Shown: positions 8,245 to 18,074, counted from the stretch's first letter. The stretch: DNA of 64,000 nt from Pseudomonadales bacterium (GCA_023300545.1 JALZVT010000002.1:1-64000); one strand, 5' to 3'. The notes: a model not told the origin generated them from the letters alone. Translations and numbers: made by a program.

Positions 8245-9396
8245 TCAATGCGAGGCAAGCAATTCGAACGACCGCCTACCTCGCGCCACGCCATTGACCA
8301 CTACCTCGACGTGGTGCGACCCGGGGTAAAGAACACGCGTTGTCATTGCCTTAAAGGGCAGGCGCTTACGCAGCTCAATGCTGTCGCCTTTTTGGGCAGT
8401 GAGGTCTTTTAGCGCAAACACCTTGGCTGCGTGACGTCCATTGCTTTTCAAAAAGTGCACCCGCAACATCACTTTCAATTTTTGGTTGGCACTCGACGTC
8501 AGCGTAGCCGACCACTCAAGTTGCTCCCCTACTCGCACACTATCAGCACAAACAACGCCTGCTATCTTAAACCCGGGCTTTGTGGGGTAACCCAGCAGCG
8601 CTAACGCGCCAGTGTGGTCCGCCTTGATCAGTCCTCGCAGCGCGTGCCGCGTCATCCACTCAAGCTCTGCGGGTTTTTGTTGCTTGCGCTTCTTCCAGCG
8701 TTTGAGCGTGTCCAATACCAATTCGGGTTGAGACTTTGAAACGTCGTTAAGCGTGTTTGCCACAGAGCGAGTGACAAAGCGCGTCGAATCAGCGTGCAAC
8801 ACATCCAGCATCTCGATCACGCGCTCAGCGGGTAGGTCGATGCGTAAGCCCCAGGGCAATAACGGCCGAATGCCCTCACTGGCAAGGCGCCGCACGTGGT
8901 AGTTGTCATCCTCGGCGCACACTTTAAGAAACGCATAGGTCTCCTCTGGAAACGCCTTCAGAAACGGTCGAATGGCAAACTCCGCCGAAAACCGTTGGGT
9001 AACCACTTTCAGCAACAGCAAAGACAGATCGAGGCGCTCGGGTGTACAGCCCTTAAGCGCCGCAAATTCGCTGGGCACCGCCCAGATAAACTGACCAAAA
9101 TCGTCGTCACCCAGGCTCGGGTCGAGCGGCGGAGGCAGCCCCCGCTCGAGCAGCGCAACCGCAGCCGCGTAATCGCTGGGTAGGTAATCCACCAAGGTCA
9201 GGGCCATACATTCAATACAGGCTTTCAGCTCAAGCTGCGGAAACTGCGCGAGCACCTGCTTATTAAACGCCTTAGCTCGAAACTCAGGCCACGCGGCTTG
9301 CAGCCCCGCACTCAGCAGACCGACCGTTGTCCCGTTGAACAGACGATCTTTCAGCGAAAACGTCTTATCTGCCTTCACGCTTGGGGGTTTGCTCAT
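8245..9396 (-). CDS. DNA alkylation repair protein, AlkC-like with C-terminal Ig-like domain
   Basis: A 383-aa protein starting MSKPPSVKADKTFSLKDRLFN. Residues 20-270 are helical HEAT-like repeats with the family pattern DDNYHVRRLASEGIRPLLPWG and HADSTRFVTRSVANTLNDVSK. The last ~110 residues form a beta-rich segment (EWSATLTSSANQKLKVMLRVHF...) resembling the Ig-like domain of some AlkC glycosylases. It is predicted to excise N-alkylated purines such as 3-methyladenine without base flipping. The start at 9396 replaces an upstream one at 9456 because family proteins begin near this sequence. Confidence 0.85.
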   Translation of the reverse strand: MSKPPSVKADKTFSLKDRLFNGTTVGLLSAGLQAAWPEFRAKAFNKQVLAQFPQLELKACIECMALTLVDYLPSDYAAAVALLERGLPPPLDPSLGDDDFGQFIWAVPSEFAALKGCTPERLDLSLLLLKVVTQRFSAEFAIRPFLKAFPEETYAFLKVCAEDDNYHVRRLASEGIRPLLPWGLRIDLPAERVIEMLDVLHADSTRFVTRSVANTLNDVSKSQPELVLDTLKRWKKRKQQKPAELEWMTRHALRGLIKADHTGALALLGYPTKPGFKIAGVVCADSVRVGEQLEWSATLTSSANQKLKVMLRVHFLKSNGRHAAKVFALKDLTAQKGDSIELRKRLPFKAMTTRVLYPGSHHVEVVVNGVARGRRSFELLASH

Positions 9397-9611
9397 TCTC
9401 GGTCTACTCTCAGTACGCAAGCAGTATGGCAGACCTTCTAAAGCGGCAAGTGCCATAACTTAAGAGCTCTCAACACTACCTTGCCATGCATTTGTCATCT
9501 AGAAGCCGGTGAGCCATTGTAGGGCCGGATGCAAGGAGAGAGGCACCCAACGCGCCACGCTAACCCGCCAGTGCCCACGCACTGACGAGGGGAGAAGCCG
9601 CAAAAATCAGC

Positions 9612-9639
9612 GGGGTCGGTCAGCAGTATTACCGACCCC
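9612..9639 (-). terminator. Hairpin terminator after the MFS gene
   Basis: A perfect 9-bp inverted repeat (GGGGTCGGT / ACCGACCCC) with a 10-nt loop lies 6 bp beyond the MFS stop codon. On the minus strand it is followed after a few bases by GATTTTTG, a short T run. It probably ends the MFS transcript and insulates the AlkC-like gene. Confidence 0.65.
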
Positions 9640-9645
9640 GTTGAC

Positions 9646-10932
9646 CTAAATTTCAGTCCGCGGTGAGCCTGCAGACAGCGGCAGTTTCCACAACGCCGCA
9701 AACGCCAGCACATAGCCGAACAACAGCGCCGCATAAGCGGGCGCGTAACTCCCCGTTCGCTCAAACACCAGATTCGCAATCGGCAAACCGATCACGTTAA
9801 ACGGCATGATCATGGGCGACATCGCACCCATGACCCGAGAAAACGATTGGCGGCCAAACAACTCGCCAACCAGCACCGCCCATAACGTGGCCATACCGCC
9901 GTAACCCAGACCAAAAAACAAACCGCTCAGCGCGAGTCCAAAATAGTTGTCCGCGACCAGCAACAAGCCGATACCTATGGTTTGCAAGATCAGTGAACAG
10001 GCAACCACGCGCTTGCTGCTGAAGAAGTCGGTCAGGGCCCCAAAAATTGGCTTGGCAAAAGCACCCAGCAAAGTCGCAAAAAACACGACGCCCGCCGCCT
10101 GCATGTCGCTCAAACCAATATCAGTACCATAGGCCGGCAATGTGATGAGTATGGTCGCAATAGCGAGAAAGCTCGGGCCAATGGTGAGTGCCAGCAACCA
10201 GATGTTGCGGTCGCCCAGAGCGCGCCTGACTGTCCAGGGTTGCTCAGCATCTAGCAGCGTCTGTTCTGCTGATAACTCTACAGCGCCAAACGGAGCAACC
10301 CCATCCGGATGCAGCCCTACCTCTTCTGGTGTCTTGATCGCAAACTTGAGAATCAAAGGGACAAGCACGATAGGGATAGCGATTGCATAGACGCGGAAGG
10401 TGAACAAGAGGCCTTCTTGCAACACCAACCAGGTTGTCAGCGGCACTAATGCCGCACCCGAAATAGTAAGCCCAAACTGTGAGATACCCAGCGCTGTACC
10501 GCGGTTCTTCTCAAACCAGTTCGCCACTAAGGTGTTGCTCGGCAGAGCGCCCAGCAGTGTCATACCGGTCGAGACAACAAGCCCAAACGCGATATAGATG
10601 TGCCACAGCGATGTCGACCACGACAGCAGCCAAAACCCAACGGACATCAACGCGCAGCCCCCAAGCAGCAGCCCGCGTAACGAGCGTTCTGCAAGTGCAC
10701 GGCCAATGGCAGGGCTCAGCAACCCCATCACAATCGTTTGCAGGGTCATTGCCAATGACACGGAGAAGCGACTCGTATCCAGCAGTTCTGGCAAGTGTTG
10801 CAGATACACGCCAAAGGCGTAATACGCCGACCCGACGGACACAAACTGCAACACAAAGGTGAACCCGACAATGGTCATGCCGGGACGGAAGTGCCAGATT
10901 CTCGATGTTACAGCGATACGATCCGATTCCAT
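9646..10932 (-). CDS. MFS transporter, monocarboxylate/oxalate-formate type
   Basis: A 428-aa inner-membrane carrier with about 12 hydrophobic segments. The N-terminal half has ALAERSLRGLLLGG and NWFEKNRGTALGISQFG (the family RG.A.GI pattern of the loop before TM5); a charged central loop (KTPEEVGLHPDGVAPFGAVE) separates the halves. It resembles MFS monocarboxylate/oxalate:formate antiporter relatives, so an organic acid is a plausible substrate, but this is inference. ATG at 10932 (GGGG 8 nt upstream) is preferred to TTG at 10962. Confidence 0.85.
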   Translation of the reverse strand: MESDRIAVTSRIWHFRPGMTIVGFTFVLQFVSVGSAYYAFGVYLQHLPELLDTSRFSVSLAMTLQTIVMGLLSPAIGRALAERSLRGLLLGGCALMSVGFWLLSWSTSLWHIYIAFGLVVSTGMTLLGALPSNTLVANWFEKNRGTALGISQFGLTISGAALVPLTTWLVLQEGLLFTFRVYAIAIPIVLVPLILKFAIKTPEEVGLHPDGVAPFGAVELSAEQTLLDAEQPWTVRRALGDRNIWLLALTIGPSFLAIATILITLPAYGTDIGLSDMQAAGVVFFATLLGAFAKPIFGALTDFFSSKRVVACSLILQTIGIGLLLVADNYFGLALSGLFFGLGYGGMATLWAVLVGELFGRQSFSRVMGAMSPMIMPFNVIGLPIANLVFERTGSYAPAYAALLFGYVLAFAALWKLPLSAGSPRTEI

Positions 10933-11040
10933 TAACGCTACCCCAGAGGCACCCAGACTCAAACACGCATTAATACAGGGAATCGTGCGTTACGCCATTG
11001 GCACCTGCGTTGGGGCACACGCATAATGACGCGCACCAAT

Positions 11041-11053
11041 TAAAGGAGGCAGC
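11041..11053 (+). promoter_or_regulatory. Strong ribosome-binding site of trpS
   Basis: AAAGGAGG followed by CAGC and ATG at 11054 is a near-perfect Shine-Dalgarno sequence and fixes the start of the tryptophanyl-tRNA synthetase. Confidence 0.8.
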
Positions 11054-12055
11054 ATGTCAGGGCAGCCAACCATTCTCAGCGGCATCGCGCCGTCTGGCGA
11101 GTTAACACTCGGCAACTATCTCGGCGCCATTCGTAACTGGGTTGCCATGCAGGACGATTACGACTGCTATTACGTGCTGGTCGATCTGCACGCCATCACA
11201 GTCCGCCAAGATCCTGCGACTTTTGCCAGCCGCTGCCTTGATTTCATCGCGCTCTACATAGCCTGCGGCATCGATCCGGCAAAAAGCTCGATCTTTATCC
11301 AATCCCACGTACCCCAACACAGTGAACTCGCCTGGGTGCTGAACTGCTATACCCAGATGGGCGAGCTGAATCGCATGACTCAGTTCAAAGACAAATCGAA
11401 AAGTCATAGCGAGAACATCAATGCGGGCCTGTTCACCTACCCCGCTCTCATGGCTGCCGACATTCTGCTCTACCAGGCTACTGCCGTCCCAGTAGGCGAC
11501 GACCAAAAACAACACTTAGAATTAACTCGGGATGTTGCCGGCCGCTTTAACGGCCTCTATGGCGATGTCTTCACCGTGCCGGAGCCCTTTATTCCAACCG
11601 TTGGGGCGCGTGTAATGAGCCTGCAAGACCCAACCAAGAAAATGTCGAAATCAGACACAACTGAAACCAACATTGTTGGGCTGCTGGAAGAACCAAAACG
11701 CATTCTCCGAAAAATCAAACGCGCCGTTACCGACAGCGACAACGAAATCCGCTTCGGCGCTGACAAGCCTGGCGTATCGAACTTGCTGTCTATTTCTTCA
11801 GCCGTTACCGGCGAGAGTATCGATACGCTGGTTGCAAACTACGCAGGCAAAGGCTACGGCGCCCTGAAGGTAGACGTTGCCGAACAGGTTGTTGCACTGC
11901 TCGAGCCCGTGCAAGAGCGGTATCGCGAGATTCGCCAAGATCAAGCGCTGCTCGACACGATTCTCGCTGAGGGTGCGGCAAAAGCCCAAGCACGCGCGCA
12001 AGACACTCTCGACAAGGTGTATAACGCGTTGGGGTTTGTACCGCCCCGCCGCTAA
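11054..12055 (+). CDS. trpS: Tryptophanyl-tRNA synthetase
   Basis: A 333-aa class Ic aminoacyl-tRNA synthetase that charges tRNA-Trp in the cytoplasm. The HIGH-type motif appears as [11 protein letters not shown] near residue 13, and the KMSKSD loop near residue 196 binds [22 protein letters not shown] and [13 protein letters not shown] are diagnostic of bacterial TrpS. Length is normal. The stop codon (TAA, 12053-12055) overlaps that of the convergent photolyase gene by 3 bp. Confidence 0.97.
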   Translation: MSGQPTILSGIAPSGELTLGNYLGAIRNWVAMQDDYDCYYVLVDLHAITVRQDPATFASRCLDFIALYIACGIDPAKSSIFIQSHVPQHSELAWVLNCYTQMGELNRMTQFKDKSKSHSENINAGLFTYPALMAADILLYQATAVPVGDDQKQHLELTRDVAGRFNGLYGDVFTVPEPFIPTVGARVMSLQDPTKKMSKSDTTETNIVGLLEEPKRILRKIKRAVTDSDNEIRFGADKPGVSNLLSISSAVTGESIDTLVANYAGKGYGALKVDVAEQVVALLEPVQERYREIRQDQALLDTILAEGAAKAQARAQDTLDKVYNALGFVPPRR

Positions 12056-13602
12056 AGCGTCTGCAGAAAGTCAGCCGCACTGTTCAGATAACTTTGCTGC
12101 TTGTCTTCGCTCATCCGGCGCCACGTAGCGTAGGTTTGCCCCATGCGCGGGTTGCTCGCGAGCAACCGCTCGTTACGAGCGAGGAAGTCCCAATACAGGG
12201 CGTTTAGCGGACACGCATCCGGGCCGGTTTTGTGTTTGACGTTGTAACGACAGTTGCCACAGTAATCCGACATTTTATTAATGTAGTTGCCACTCGCTGC
12301 ATAGGGTTTTGAGCCCAATAACCCGCCGTCAGCAAACTGACTCATACCCAGGGTATTCGGCAACTCCACCCATTCATAAGCATCCACGTAGACCTGCAGA
12401 TACCATTCGTGCACCGCTACCGGATCAACCCCAGCCAACAAGGCGAAATTCCCTGTCACCATCAGCCGTTGGATATGATGCGCGTAGCCGTGCTCTTTGG
12501 TTTGCGTAATCGCTGCAGCCATACAAGCCATGTTGCTCTCACCCGTCCAATAGAACTCGGGGAGCGGCCGAGTGGCCGAAAAATAATTAAGACCTACGTA
12601 CTCCGGCATTTTCAACCAGTAGATTCCTCGCACGTACTCGCGCCAACCAATAATCTGCCGAATAAACCCTTCGGCTGCGTTCAGCGGAACGCGACCGTTG
12701 CGATACTCCTGATCAATTCGCTGGCAAACTTCCAAAGGATCAAGCAAGCCTAGATTGATATAAGGCGACAGCAGCGAATGATATAAAAACGGCTCCCCCT
12801 CAAGCATCGCGTCTTGATAATCACCAAAGTTCGCCAGTGCCGAAGACACAAAATGCTCAAGTGCCGTCAGCGCGCCTGCTCGATCGACGGCAAAAAAGAA
12901 GTCGTCGATATCACCAAAGTGTTGACTGAAGCGCCGCTGCACCAACTCGACAACCTGTTGGGTAATCTCGTCCATTTCGCAACGCCACGGCGATGGCATA
13001 AACAGATCTGCCTTTGCCGCCTTGCGATTGTCCGAATCAAAATTCCATTTGTCGCCGCAAGGCTTGTCATCCGCCATCAGCAAACCCGTCTTCTTCCGCA
13101 TCTCACGGTAGAAGTACTCCATGCGCAATTGCTTCCGAGAGTCCGCCCAATTTGCAAATTCGGTACGACTGCAAACAAATCGATCGTCAGCCCGTATGTG
13201 TACTGGCAGCGAAAACGTGCTCGACCATTGGTCAAATTCTTGCCGCAGACGCCATTCACCAGGCTCAGTAACAACAACCTGCGAAACACTCTGAGTTAAA
13301 GATTGCTCAAGTAAGGCAGCCATCGCCTCGGTGAAGTTGTTTGGCTCACCAACCGTCGCGTCACCTTGCGCGACAAGCTCATGATAATGCACCCGCCATC
13401 CCAGCTCGCGCAATTCGCGCGCAAAATGACGCATGGCCGACAACACCAACACCAGTTTTTTCTTGTGATGACGGACGTAGGTCGCCTCACTAACCAATTC
13501 AAACATGACAATCAGGTCAGTGCTTTTATTAGCATCACTCAACGAAGAAATCGTTTGGGTAAGTTGATCACCCAGAATCAAAATGAGGCGCTGCGGGTTC
13601 AT
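12052..13602 (-). CDS. Cryptochrome/photolyase-family protein with Fe-S cluster (prokaryotic (6-4) photolyase type)
   Basis: A 516-aa FAD protein of the deoxyribodipyrimidine photolyase-related group (FeS-BCP/PhrB). The N-terminal Rossmann-like domain starts [10 protein letters not shown]; the C-terminal helical domain binds FAD. Cysteines at FGDY-LEGE-distal positions, notably [20 protein letters not shown] near the C-terminus, match the ligands of the [4Fe-4S] cluster typical of this group. It probably repairs UV (6-4) photoproducts using light. ATG at 13602 overlaps the upstream PhyH stop as ATGA; ATG at 13608 adds two residues. Confidence 0.92.
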   Translation of the reverse strand: MNPQRLILILGDQLTQTISSLSDANKSTDLIVMFELVSEATYVRHHKKKLVLVLSAMRHFARELRELGWRVHYHELVAQGDATVGEPNNFTEAMAALLEQSLTQSVSQVVVTEPGEWRLRQEFDQWSSTFSLPVHIRADDRFVCSRTEFANWADSRKQLRMEYFYREMRKKTGLLMADDKPCGDKWNFDSDNRKAAKADLFMPSPWRCEMDEITQQVVELVQRRFSQHFGDIDDFFFAVDRAGALTALEHFVSSALANFGDYQDAMLEGEPFLYHSLLSPYINLGLLDPLEVCQRIDQEYRNGRVPLNAAEGFIRQIIGWREYVRGIYWLKMPEYVGLNYFSATRPLPEFYWTGESNMACMAAAITQTKEHGYAHHIQRLMVTGNFALLAGVDPVAVHEWYLQVYVDAYEWVELPNTLGMSQFADGGLLGSKPYAASGNYINKMSDYCGNCRYNVKHKTGPDACPLNALYWDFLARNERLLASNPRMGQTYATWRRMSEDKQQSYLNSAADFLQTL

Positions 13603-14564
13603 TGACATAGCTTGGTTAGGTTCTGATCGGCAGAAATATCGGCCGAGTAGTCTGTGCCTGCCTCTTGCAGCGCTTCTGACCAGTCACGCCACATATCATT
13701 ATCTGGCGGAATCGTTCGCGCGACATCTAGATCGGTTTTACAAAAGTCGTAGAGAACAGCCTGACGCATAACGTCTGAGTAATTGTGCCCTGCCATATGT
13801 GCCAGCCGATGATGCCACAGCACCACATCGCCCGCATTACCCCAGCAATCCGTTGGCGTTGTGTCTTCCAGTAAACATACAATCTCAGCGCAGTATTCCG
13901 GCGTGTGCAGTATGCCTTTGTGAGTGGGGAGGTGATCGTAATAAGGAATGCGCGGCTGGTCGTACATCATCGAAAATGTCGGATACAAGCGTCGATGTGA
14001 ACCCGGCCAAACTTTGAATGCCCCACCATCAGCAGGCACATCACTCAGCAAACCGACAATACCTAAGTTAAACGGGTGACCATCTGTGTGGCAGGCGTCG
14101 GGCTCCCGGGGCTTGTCGCCGTAAGGCAATGTGCAATAAATACCCCGAACCCCTTCGGTACCCATCGCCGGATCAACTGGCCCGCCAGGCCAGGCGGGAC
14201 CCACGGTACCCATTGGCGTGCCTCCGACTACTGGCGTTCGCAACGTGTTTGCGCCTAAAAGTTGCTCGGCAATGCCGCACAATGTTGGGTTAAAGACCAG
14301 ATCGATCATGAGTTGTTCGGTACCAAACTGGCGTTGCTGCCAGCGGTAACCCGAACGCAGATGTAACGAACTGAAGGATTCTTCCTGTTGGCGGAAAGGC
14401 CCAACATGAGTGGCTGGGTCGTGACGCTTCAACAGCGAGTCAGCAGGCAACTCTTGCCACATTCGATCCTGCGCTTCCGCACAGAGTTGCGCATCAAGGC
14501 CACCTCGAATGATCAGGTAACCATTGTGTTTAAAGAACGCGAGCTGTTCGGAGTTGAGCACCAA
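13599..14564 (-). CDS. Phytanoyl-CoA dioxygenase (PhyH) family Fe(II)/2-oxoglutarate oxygenase
   Basis: A 321-aa double-stranded beta-helix oxygenase. The iron ligands are visible as HTD in ACHTDGHPFN and the distal histidine in WHHRLAHMAGHN. The family hydroxylates small molecules with O2 and 2-oxoglutarate; the substrate is not predictable. It is translationally coupled (ATGA) to the downstream photolyase gene, an unexpected pairing. ADGGAFKVWPGSHRRLYP is the conserved turn before the second half of the barrel. Confidence 0.9.
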   Translation of the reverse strand: MVLNSEQLAFFKHNGYLIIRGGLDAQLCAEAQDRMWQELPADSLLKRHDPATHVGPFRQQEESFSSLHLRSGYRWQQRQFGTEQLMIDLVFNPTLCGIAEQLLGANTLRTPVVGGTPMGTVGPAWPGGPVDPAMGTEGVRGIYCTLPYGDKPREPDACHTDGHPFNLGIVGLLSDVPADGGAFKVWPGSHRRLYPTFSMMYDQPRIPYYDHLPTHKGILHTPEYCAEIVCLLEDTTPTDCWGNAGDVVLWHHRLAHMAGHNYSDVMRQAVLYDFCKTDLDVARTIPPDNDMWRDWSEALQEAGTDYSADISADQNLTKLCQ

Positions 14565-14573
14565 CCGACTCGC

Positions 14574-15443
14574 TTAGCGTTTTGGGGGAGACATGAACAA
14601 CACGGGCGTATTGGCGACATATTCTTGATACGCAGGATCGTTGCCCCAACGTTTCTTACCCTGCCGTTCGAGCAACGTCACACCACTCACGTAATTCAAC
14701 AACACGTAAACAAATACCGGCGATATGAGAGCCGCGTATTGCCAACCCTGCATCACGGGAACCGCAATGATTGCGATGCCCGTCCAAAGTACGATTTCAC
14801 CAAGGTAGTTGGGATGCCGCGACCACGACCACAGGCCCGTGTGAATGAACTGCCCGTCATTGATCGGATCCGCCCGGAACGCCGTTTTTTGGCGATCTGC
14901 AATCACCTCGATGGAGAACCCGGCAATCCACACCAGCGCGCCAAGAGCGGCAGCCCAATCGAGCGGCACGGCAAAGGCCGTTGTCATTGCGACTAATCCA
15001 GCGGCGAGCGTGAGTGATACCCAAAGCCCCTGCAGCGTCCAGGTCATCAGAAACCACCAGAAGCTGTACTTCATCTTCACAAAGCGTGAGTCAGCGCCGG
15101 CCGCACGCACCCGACCAAACAAAAAGCTGCCCAGACGCGCAGCCCAGATGATCACCAACACTCCTATCAACATCGCGCGAGGATCCGCCGGGCCAAAGAA
15201 CAGTGCCAGCGCAATAACGCTCAGATAGGTCAGACTACCTGTGAGGTCAAAAAAGTGTTCCGTGTGCGCAACAAAAGATGGCAGAAAAATCAGCCAGTTA
15301 ACCGCATAGGCAAACAGCACGCAGGTACCAAACAGTGGCCAGCCGATGCTTAGCGGCACGCTGCCCTGGCTGCCTGCCCAGGCAATACCTGCGCCCAATA
15401 TCAGGCCTATCAGAATCCCGATAATCGATTGACTGTTCTTCAC
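14574..15443 (-). CDS. DUF1295 / steroid 5-alpha-reductase-like membrane protein
   Basis: A 289-aa polytopic membrane protein. The C-terminal signature RHPNYLGEIVLWTG (near residue 210) is shared by DUF1295, steroid 5-alpha reductases and ICMT-type methyltransferases. It is likely an NADPH-dependent reductase or lipid-modifying enzyme in the inner membrane. Start is GTG at 15443 with GGAG six bases upstream. It lies 9 bp upstream of the PhyH gene and probably heads a DUF1295-PhyH-photolyase transcript. Confidence 0.88.
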   Translation of the reverse strand: MKNSQSIIGILIGLILGAGIAWAGSQGSVPLSIGWPLFGTCVLFAYAVNWLIFLPSFVAHTEHFFDLTGSLTYLSVIALALFFGPADPRAMLIGVLVIIWAARLGSFLFGRVRAAGADSRFVKMKYSFWWFLMTWTLQGLWVSLTLAAGLVAMTTAFAVPLDWAAALGALVWIAGFSIEVIADRQKTAFRADPINDGQFIHTGLWSWSRHPNYLGEIVLWTGIAIIAVPVMQGWQYAALISPVFVYVLLNYVSGVTLLERQGKKRWGNDPAYQEYVANTPVLFMSPPKR

Positions 15444-15783
15444 TCACTTCTCCGGTCAGGTAGTTGGCTGCGTGATCGCGGGGGTAATATTGCATGGTAC
15501 CTTTTACGAATCATCTTATAAGGCACCGACCGCCGCAAAAGCGGTGTGAATCGGCAGAGCATTTTATCGCTAGCCCCCAGTAGCCACCTACTTTGGTAGT
15601 TTTCCTAACATCACAGAAACGTCATTTAATTGACGCTAGAAAACCGGGTCCAAAGCCACAGTCAATGACGCTTTTCCAGATAGGAGAGTGACGCCGCAGC
15701 CCGACCTCTATAGGCTGCACTCTTGTCATTTTCACGCGCATTCCAAGAGTGCTATAAGGGCTCATACAGTCCGGGAGACTCAT
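15444..15783. promoter_or_regulatory. Divergent promoter region with a palindrome
   Basis: This 340-bp gap separates divergent genes. It holds a perfect inverted repeat CGTCA-TTTAAT-TGACG at 15620-15635, which could be a repressor operator, and a small hairpin CCGC-AAAA-GCGG near 15534. CCGGGAGA just before 15784 is the ribosome-binding site of the oxidoreductase gene. I see no convincing coding sequence. Confidence 0.45.
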
Positions 15784-16758
15784 TTGAAGATTTACGTGTG
15801 TCGCGAGTTTGGGCCTCCTTCAGGCCTCGAAGAAATAGAGATCGACACCCCCAACCCACGCAGTCATGAACTGCGGGTTGAGGTATGCGCCAGCGGTATC
15901 GGCTTTGTCGACGGTTTGATGATTCAAGGCCTGTATCAGGTCAAACCGCCGCTGCCCTACTATCCGGGTAGCGAATTTGCGGGTGTTGTCAGCGCCGTTG
16001 GTGATGCCGTCAGCCACGTTAAGGTCGGCGACCGAGTGCTCGGCACCACCAACTCGGGCGCTCTGGCGGAACAAACCTGCGCCGTCGCGCAGCACTGTTT
16101 TGTAATCCCCAGCGCAATGACCGACGCGATAGCCGGTGGTTGGTACATCAACTACCTCACCGCAATTTATGGTCTGCAAGCCTGCGGGGATCTGCAACCG
16201 GAGGAAACGGTACTCATTCTCGGCGCAGCCGGTGGCGTTGGCTCGGCAGCTATTGCGGTCGCCAAGGCGATGGGCGCGCGGGTGATTGCAGCGGCCTCAA
16301 CCGACGAGAAGCGCCGTGCTGCGCGGGCCAACGGCGCAGACGAGGTGATCGACTACAGCAAAGACAACTGGCGCGAGCAGCTAAAAGTGCATACCGCGCA
16401 AACCGGTTTAAACATGGTTTACGACCCCGTGGGCGGCACAGCAACCGAGCTTGCGTTGCGCTCTCTGGCTCCAGACGGGCGCCTGCTGGTCGTAGGTTTT
16501 GCCAGCGGTATTATTCCAAAAATTCCACTGAACCTTGCATTGTTAAAGCGCTGTTCGATTATCGGTGTCGACTGGGGTGGCGACAGCCGCGCCAATCCGG
16601 AGCTAAACCAACCATTGATGCACACGTTGCTCGATTGGTTTGAAGACGGCCGACTGGTGCCAGCAAATGTTGTGGAGAGAAAACTTGTTGATGTTCGCAA
16701 CGCACTCACAGATCAACTCGCTGGCAAAATCCCGGGCAAACTGGTGCTGACTCGCTAG
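15784..16758 (+). CDS. NADPH:quinone oxidoreductase-like zinc-independent MDR protein
   Basis: A 324-aa medium-chain dehydrogenase/reductase. The N-terminal GroES-like domain (YYPGSEFAGVVSAVGDAV) lacks the catalytic zinc cysteine set. The Rossmann domain has LILGAAGGVGSAAIAVAKAMGARV, and the later YDPVGGTATELALRSLAPDGRLLVVGFASG typifies quinone oxidoreductases. It probably reduces a quinone or enoyl substrate with NADPH. TTG at 15784 (LKIYVCREFG) is chosen from GGGAG six bases upstream and homology; the 32 residues before it look non-coding. Confidence 0.88.
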   Translation: MKIYVCREFGPPSGLEEIEIDTPNPRSHELRVEVCASGIGFVDGLMIQGLYQVKPPLPYYPGSEFAGVVSAVGDAVSHVKVGDRVLGTTNSGALAEQTCAVAQHCFVIPSAMTDAIAGGWYINYLTAIYGLQACGDLQPEETVLILGAAGGVGSAAIAVAKAMGARVIAAASTDEKRRAARANGADEVIDYSKDNWREQLKVHTAQTGLNMVYDPVGGTATELALRSLAPDGRLLVVGFASGIIPKIPLNLALLKRCSIIGVDWGGDSRANPELNQPLMHTLLDWFEDGRLVPANVVERKLVDVRNALTDQLAGKIPGKLVLTR

Positions 16759-16776
16759 ACGCTCGCTACCCGTTAA

Positions 16777-17421
16777 CTAATCGAAAACAGTTGGCATGCC
16801 GGGCTCTGCAGCCATCTTAAATGCCAACTCGATGTCTGCACGAATAACCCTGCCTGTAGACAACTCCGGCAGCTCGTCAAGCCTGAAAAAGCCAGCACCG
16901 CTGGTTTCGAGCCCAGGCTTTGGCTCACTCGAATCAACTTTTTCGCAAAGATAAAACAGTTTATAGAAATCTCGTAAATCGGGAGCGTATGCGTGCTTTG
17001 CTTTATGTCGTACGGCAAACAGTCTAGACACCGTTACCTCGACGCTTGCCTCTTCACTAATTTCTTTGGCTGCGTTCTCTGCACCACTATAGCCAATATC
17101 CGCGAAGCCCCCCGGCATGGTCCAACGGCCGTCTCGATTTTCCTGCACCAGCAGTATTTTATCGCCTTCGACAACCGCCCCACGCACATCTATCTGCGGG
17201 GTGCTGTAGCCCGCATTGCTCTCAGTAAACAGTTCTGCAACCTGCTCAATGGGCAAGCCGCCAACGTCTGCGAGCATCTCAAGCGCGATATCGGCAATTT
17301 CTTGATAGCGCTCGTGGTCAAACTCATCTTCACTGAAGAATAGCCCGGTGACACCAAGCGCATGCAGGCGCCGGGCGCGACGCAACCACGACGATTCATT
17401 CACTGTTTTCAACTCACTCAC
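16777..17421 (-). CDS. Nudix hydrolase with N-terminal helical domain
   Basis: A 214-aa protein. Residues 1-65 are a helical domain like that of YjhB-type Nudix proteins (SWLRRARRLHALGVTGLFFSEDEFD), and the rest is a Nudix fold. The box reads GGFADIGYSGAENAAKEISEEASV: the REUxEE core is kept as KEISEE, but the first Glu of GX5E is replaced by Tyr and the last Gly by Ser. It probably hydrolyses an ADP-sugar-like nucleoside diphosphate. Substrate is unknown, and the altered box could change its metal use. Confidence 0.87.
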   Translation of the reverse strand: MSELKTVNESSWLRRARRLHALGVTGLFFSEDEFDHERYQEIADIALEMLADVGGLPIEQVAELFTESNAGYSTPQIDVRGAVVEGDKILLVQENRDGRWTMPGGFADIGYSGAENAAKEISEEASVEVTVSRLFAVRHKAKHAYAPDLRDFYKLFYLCEKVDSSEPKPGLETSGAGFFRLDELPELSTGRVIRADIELAFKMAAEPGMPTVFD

Positions 17422-17444
17422 TGCGTCAGAACCATCATTAATTA

Positions 17445-18074
17445 TTAATAGAGATTGTTTTTATAGTCGTCAGCAATAGCGGTATCAATTTGCTTAGCGG
17501 CCGCCTCATCGCCACCGGTTAACTTTGCAAACTGACGCCCAAAACTAACCCGACGCTCTTCGGCCCAGCTGTCGGGTTGCCATAGCTTCGAACGAATCAG
17601 TGCCTTACCACAGTGAAAGAAACACTCCTTAACAGTAACAACTGTACACAGCAGAGCGGGCTTGCCGTTCACAGCGTGGCGTTCAAGTATCGCCGGATCG
17701 CGTGTAATCTGCGCCGTGCCGTTGATGCGCAACGTTTCTTTCATACCTGGGCGAACAAAAATAAGACTAATCTGCGAGCTTTCAATCAGGTTAGTAAAAC
17801 CAAAAGCGAGTTTGTTTCCCGGGCGATCTGGAATCACCAGCGTTGAGTCATCTGCAATCTCCACAAAACCAGGCGCATCACCTTTTGGCGACACGTCCAT
17901 TGTGCCTTGTGCGTCTTGGGTACACAGGAATACCAGTGGCGACTCTTGCAAAAATTCGACGGCGTCATCAACTAGCGTGGTAAAGACTTTAAGTCGCAAC
18001 ACCTCTGGCGGCTCCGCAATAACATCACGCAGTTGAGCAGTGGTGGTTACAAGGTAATCCGCTTTTAGCTCCAT
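17445..18074 (-). CDS. PPOX-type FMN-binding flavoprotein (MSMEG_1061-like)
   Basis: A 209-aa split-barrel protein of the pyridoxamine-phosphate-oxidase fold. SPLVFLCTQDAQGTMDVSPKGDAPGFV, LVIPDRPGNKLAFGFTNLIESSQISLIFVRPGMKETLRINGTA and the C-terminal ECFFHCGKALIRSKLWQPD are signatures of the MSMEG_1061-type family, which probably binds FMN and may reduce or oxidise small molecules. It precedes the Nudix gene by 23 bp and follows the YceI gene by 2 bp, so all three are probably co-transcribed. Confidence 0.88.
   Translation of the reverse strand: MELKADYLVTTTAQLRDVIAEPPEVLRLKVFTTLVDDAVEFLQESPLVFLCTQDAQGTMDVSPKGDAPGFVEIADDSTLVIPDRPGNKLAFGFTNLIESSQISLIFVRPGMKETLRINGTAQITRDPAILERHAVNGKPALLCTVVTVKECFFHCGKALIRSKLWQPDSWAEERRVSFGRQFAKLTGGDEAAAKQIDTAIADDYKNNLY

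Noticed and set aside
15298-15495. 65-aa frame overlapping the DUF1295 start
   Set aside because: Its first 20 residues look protein-like, but it mostly lies in another frame of a clear membrane-protein gene that has its own GTG start and ribosome-binding site.
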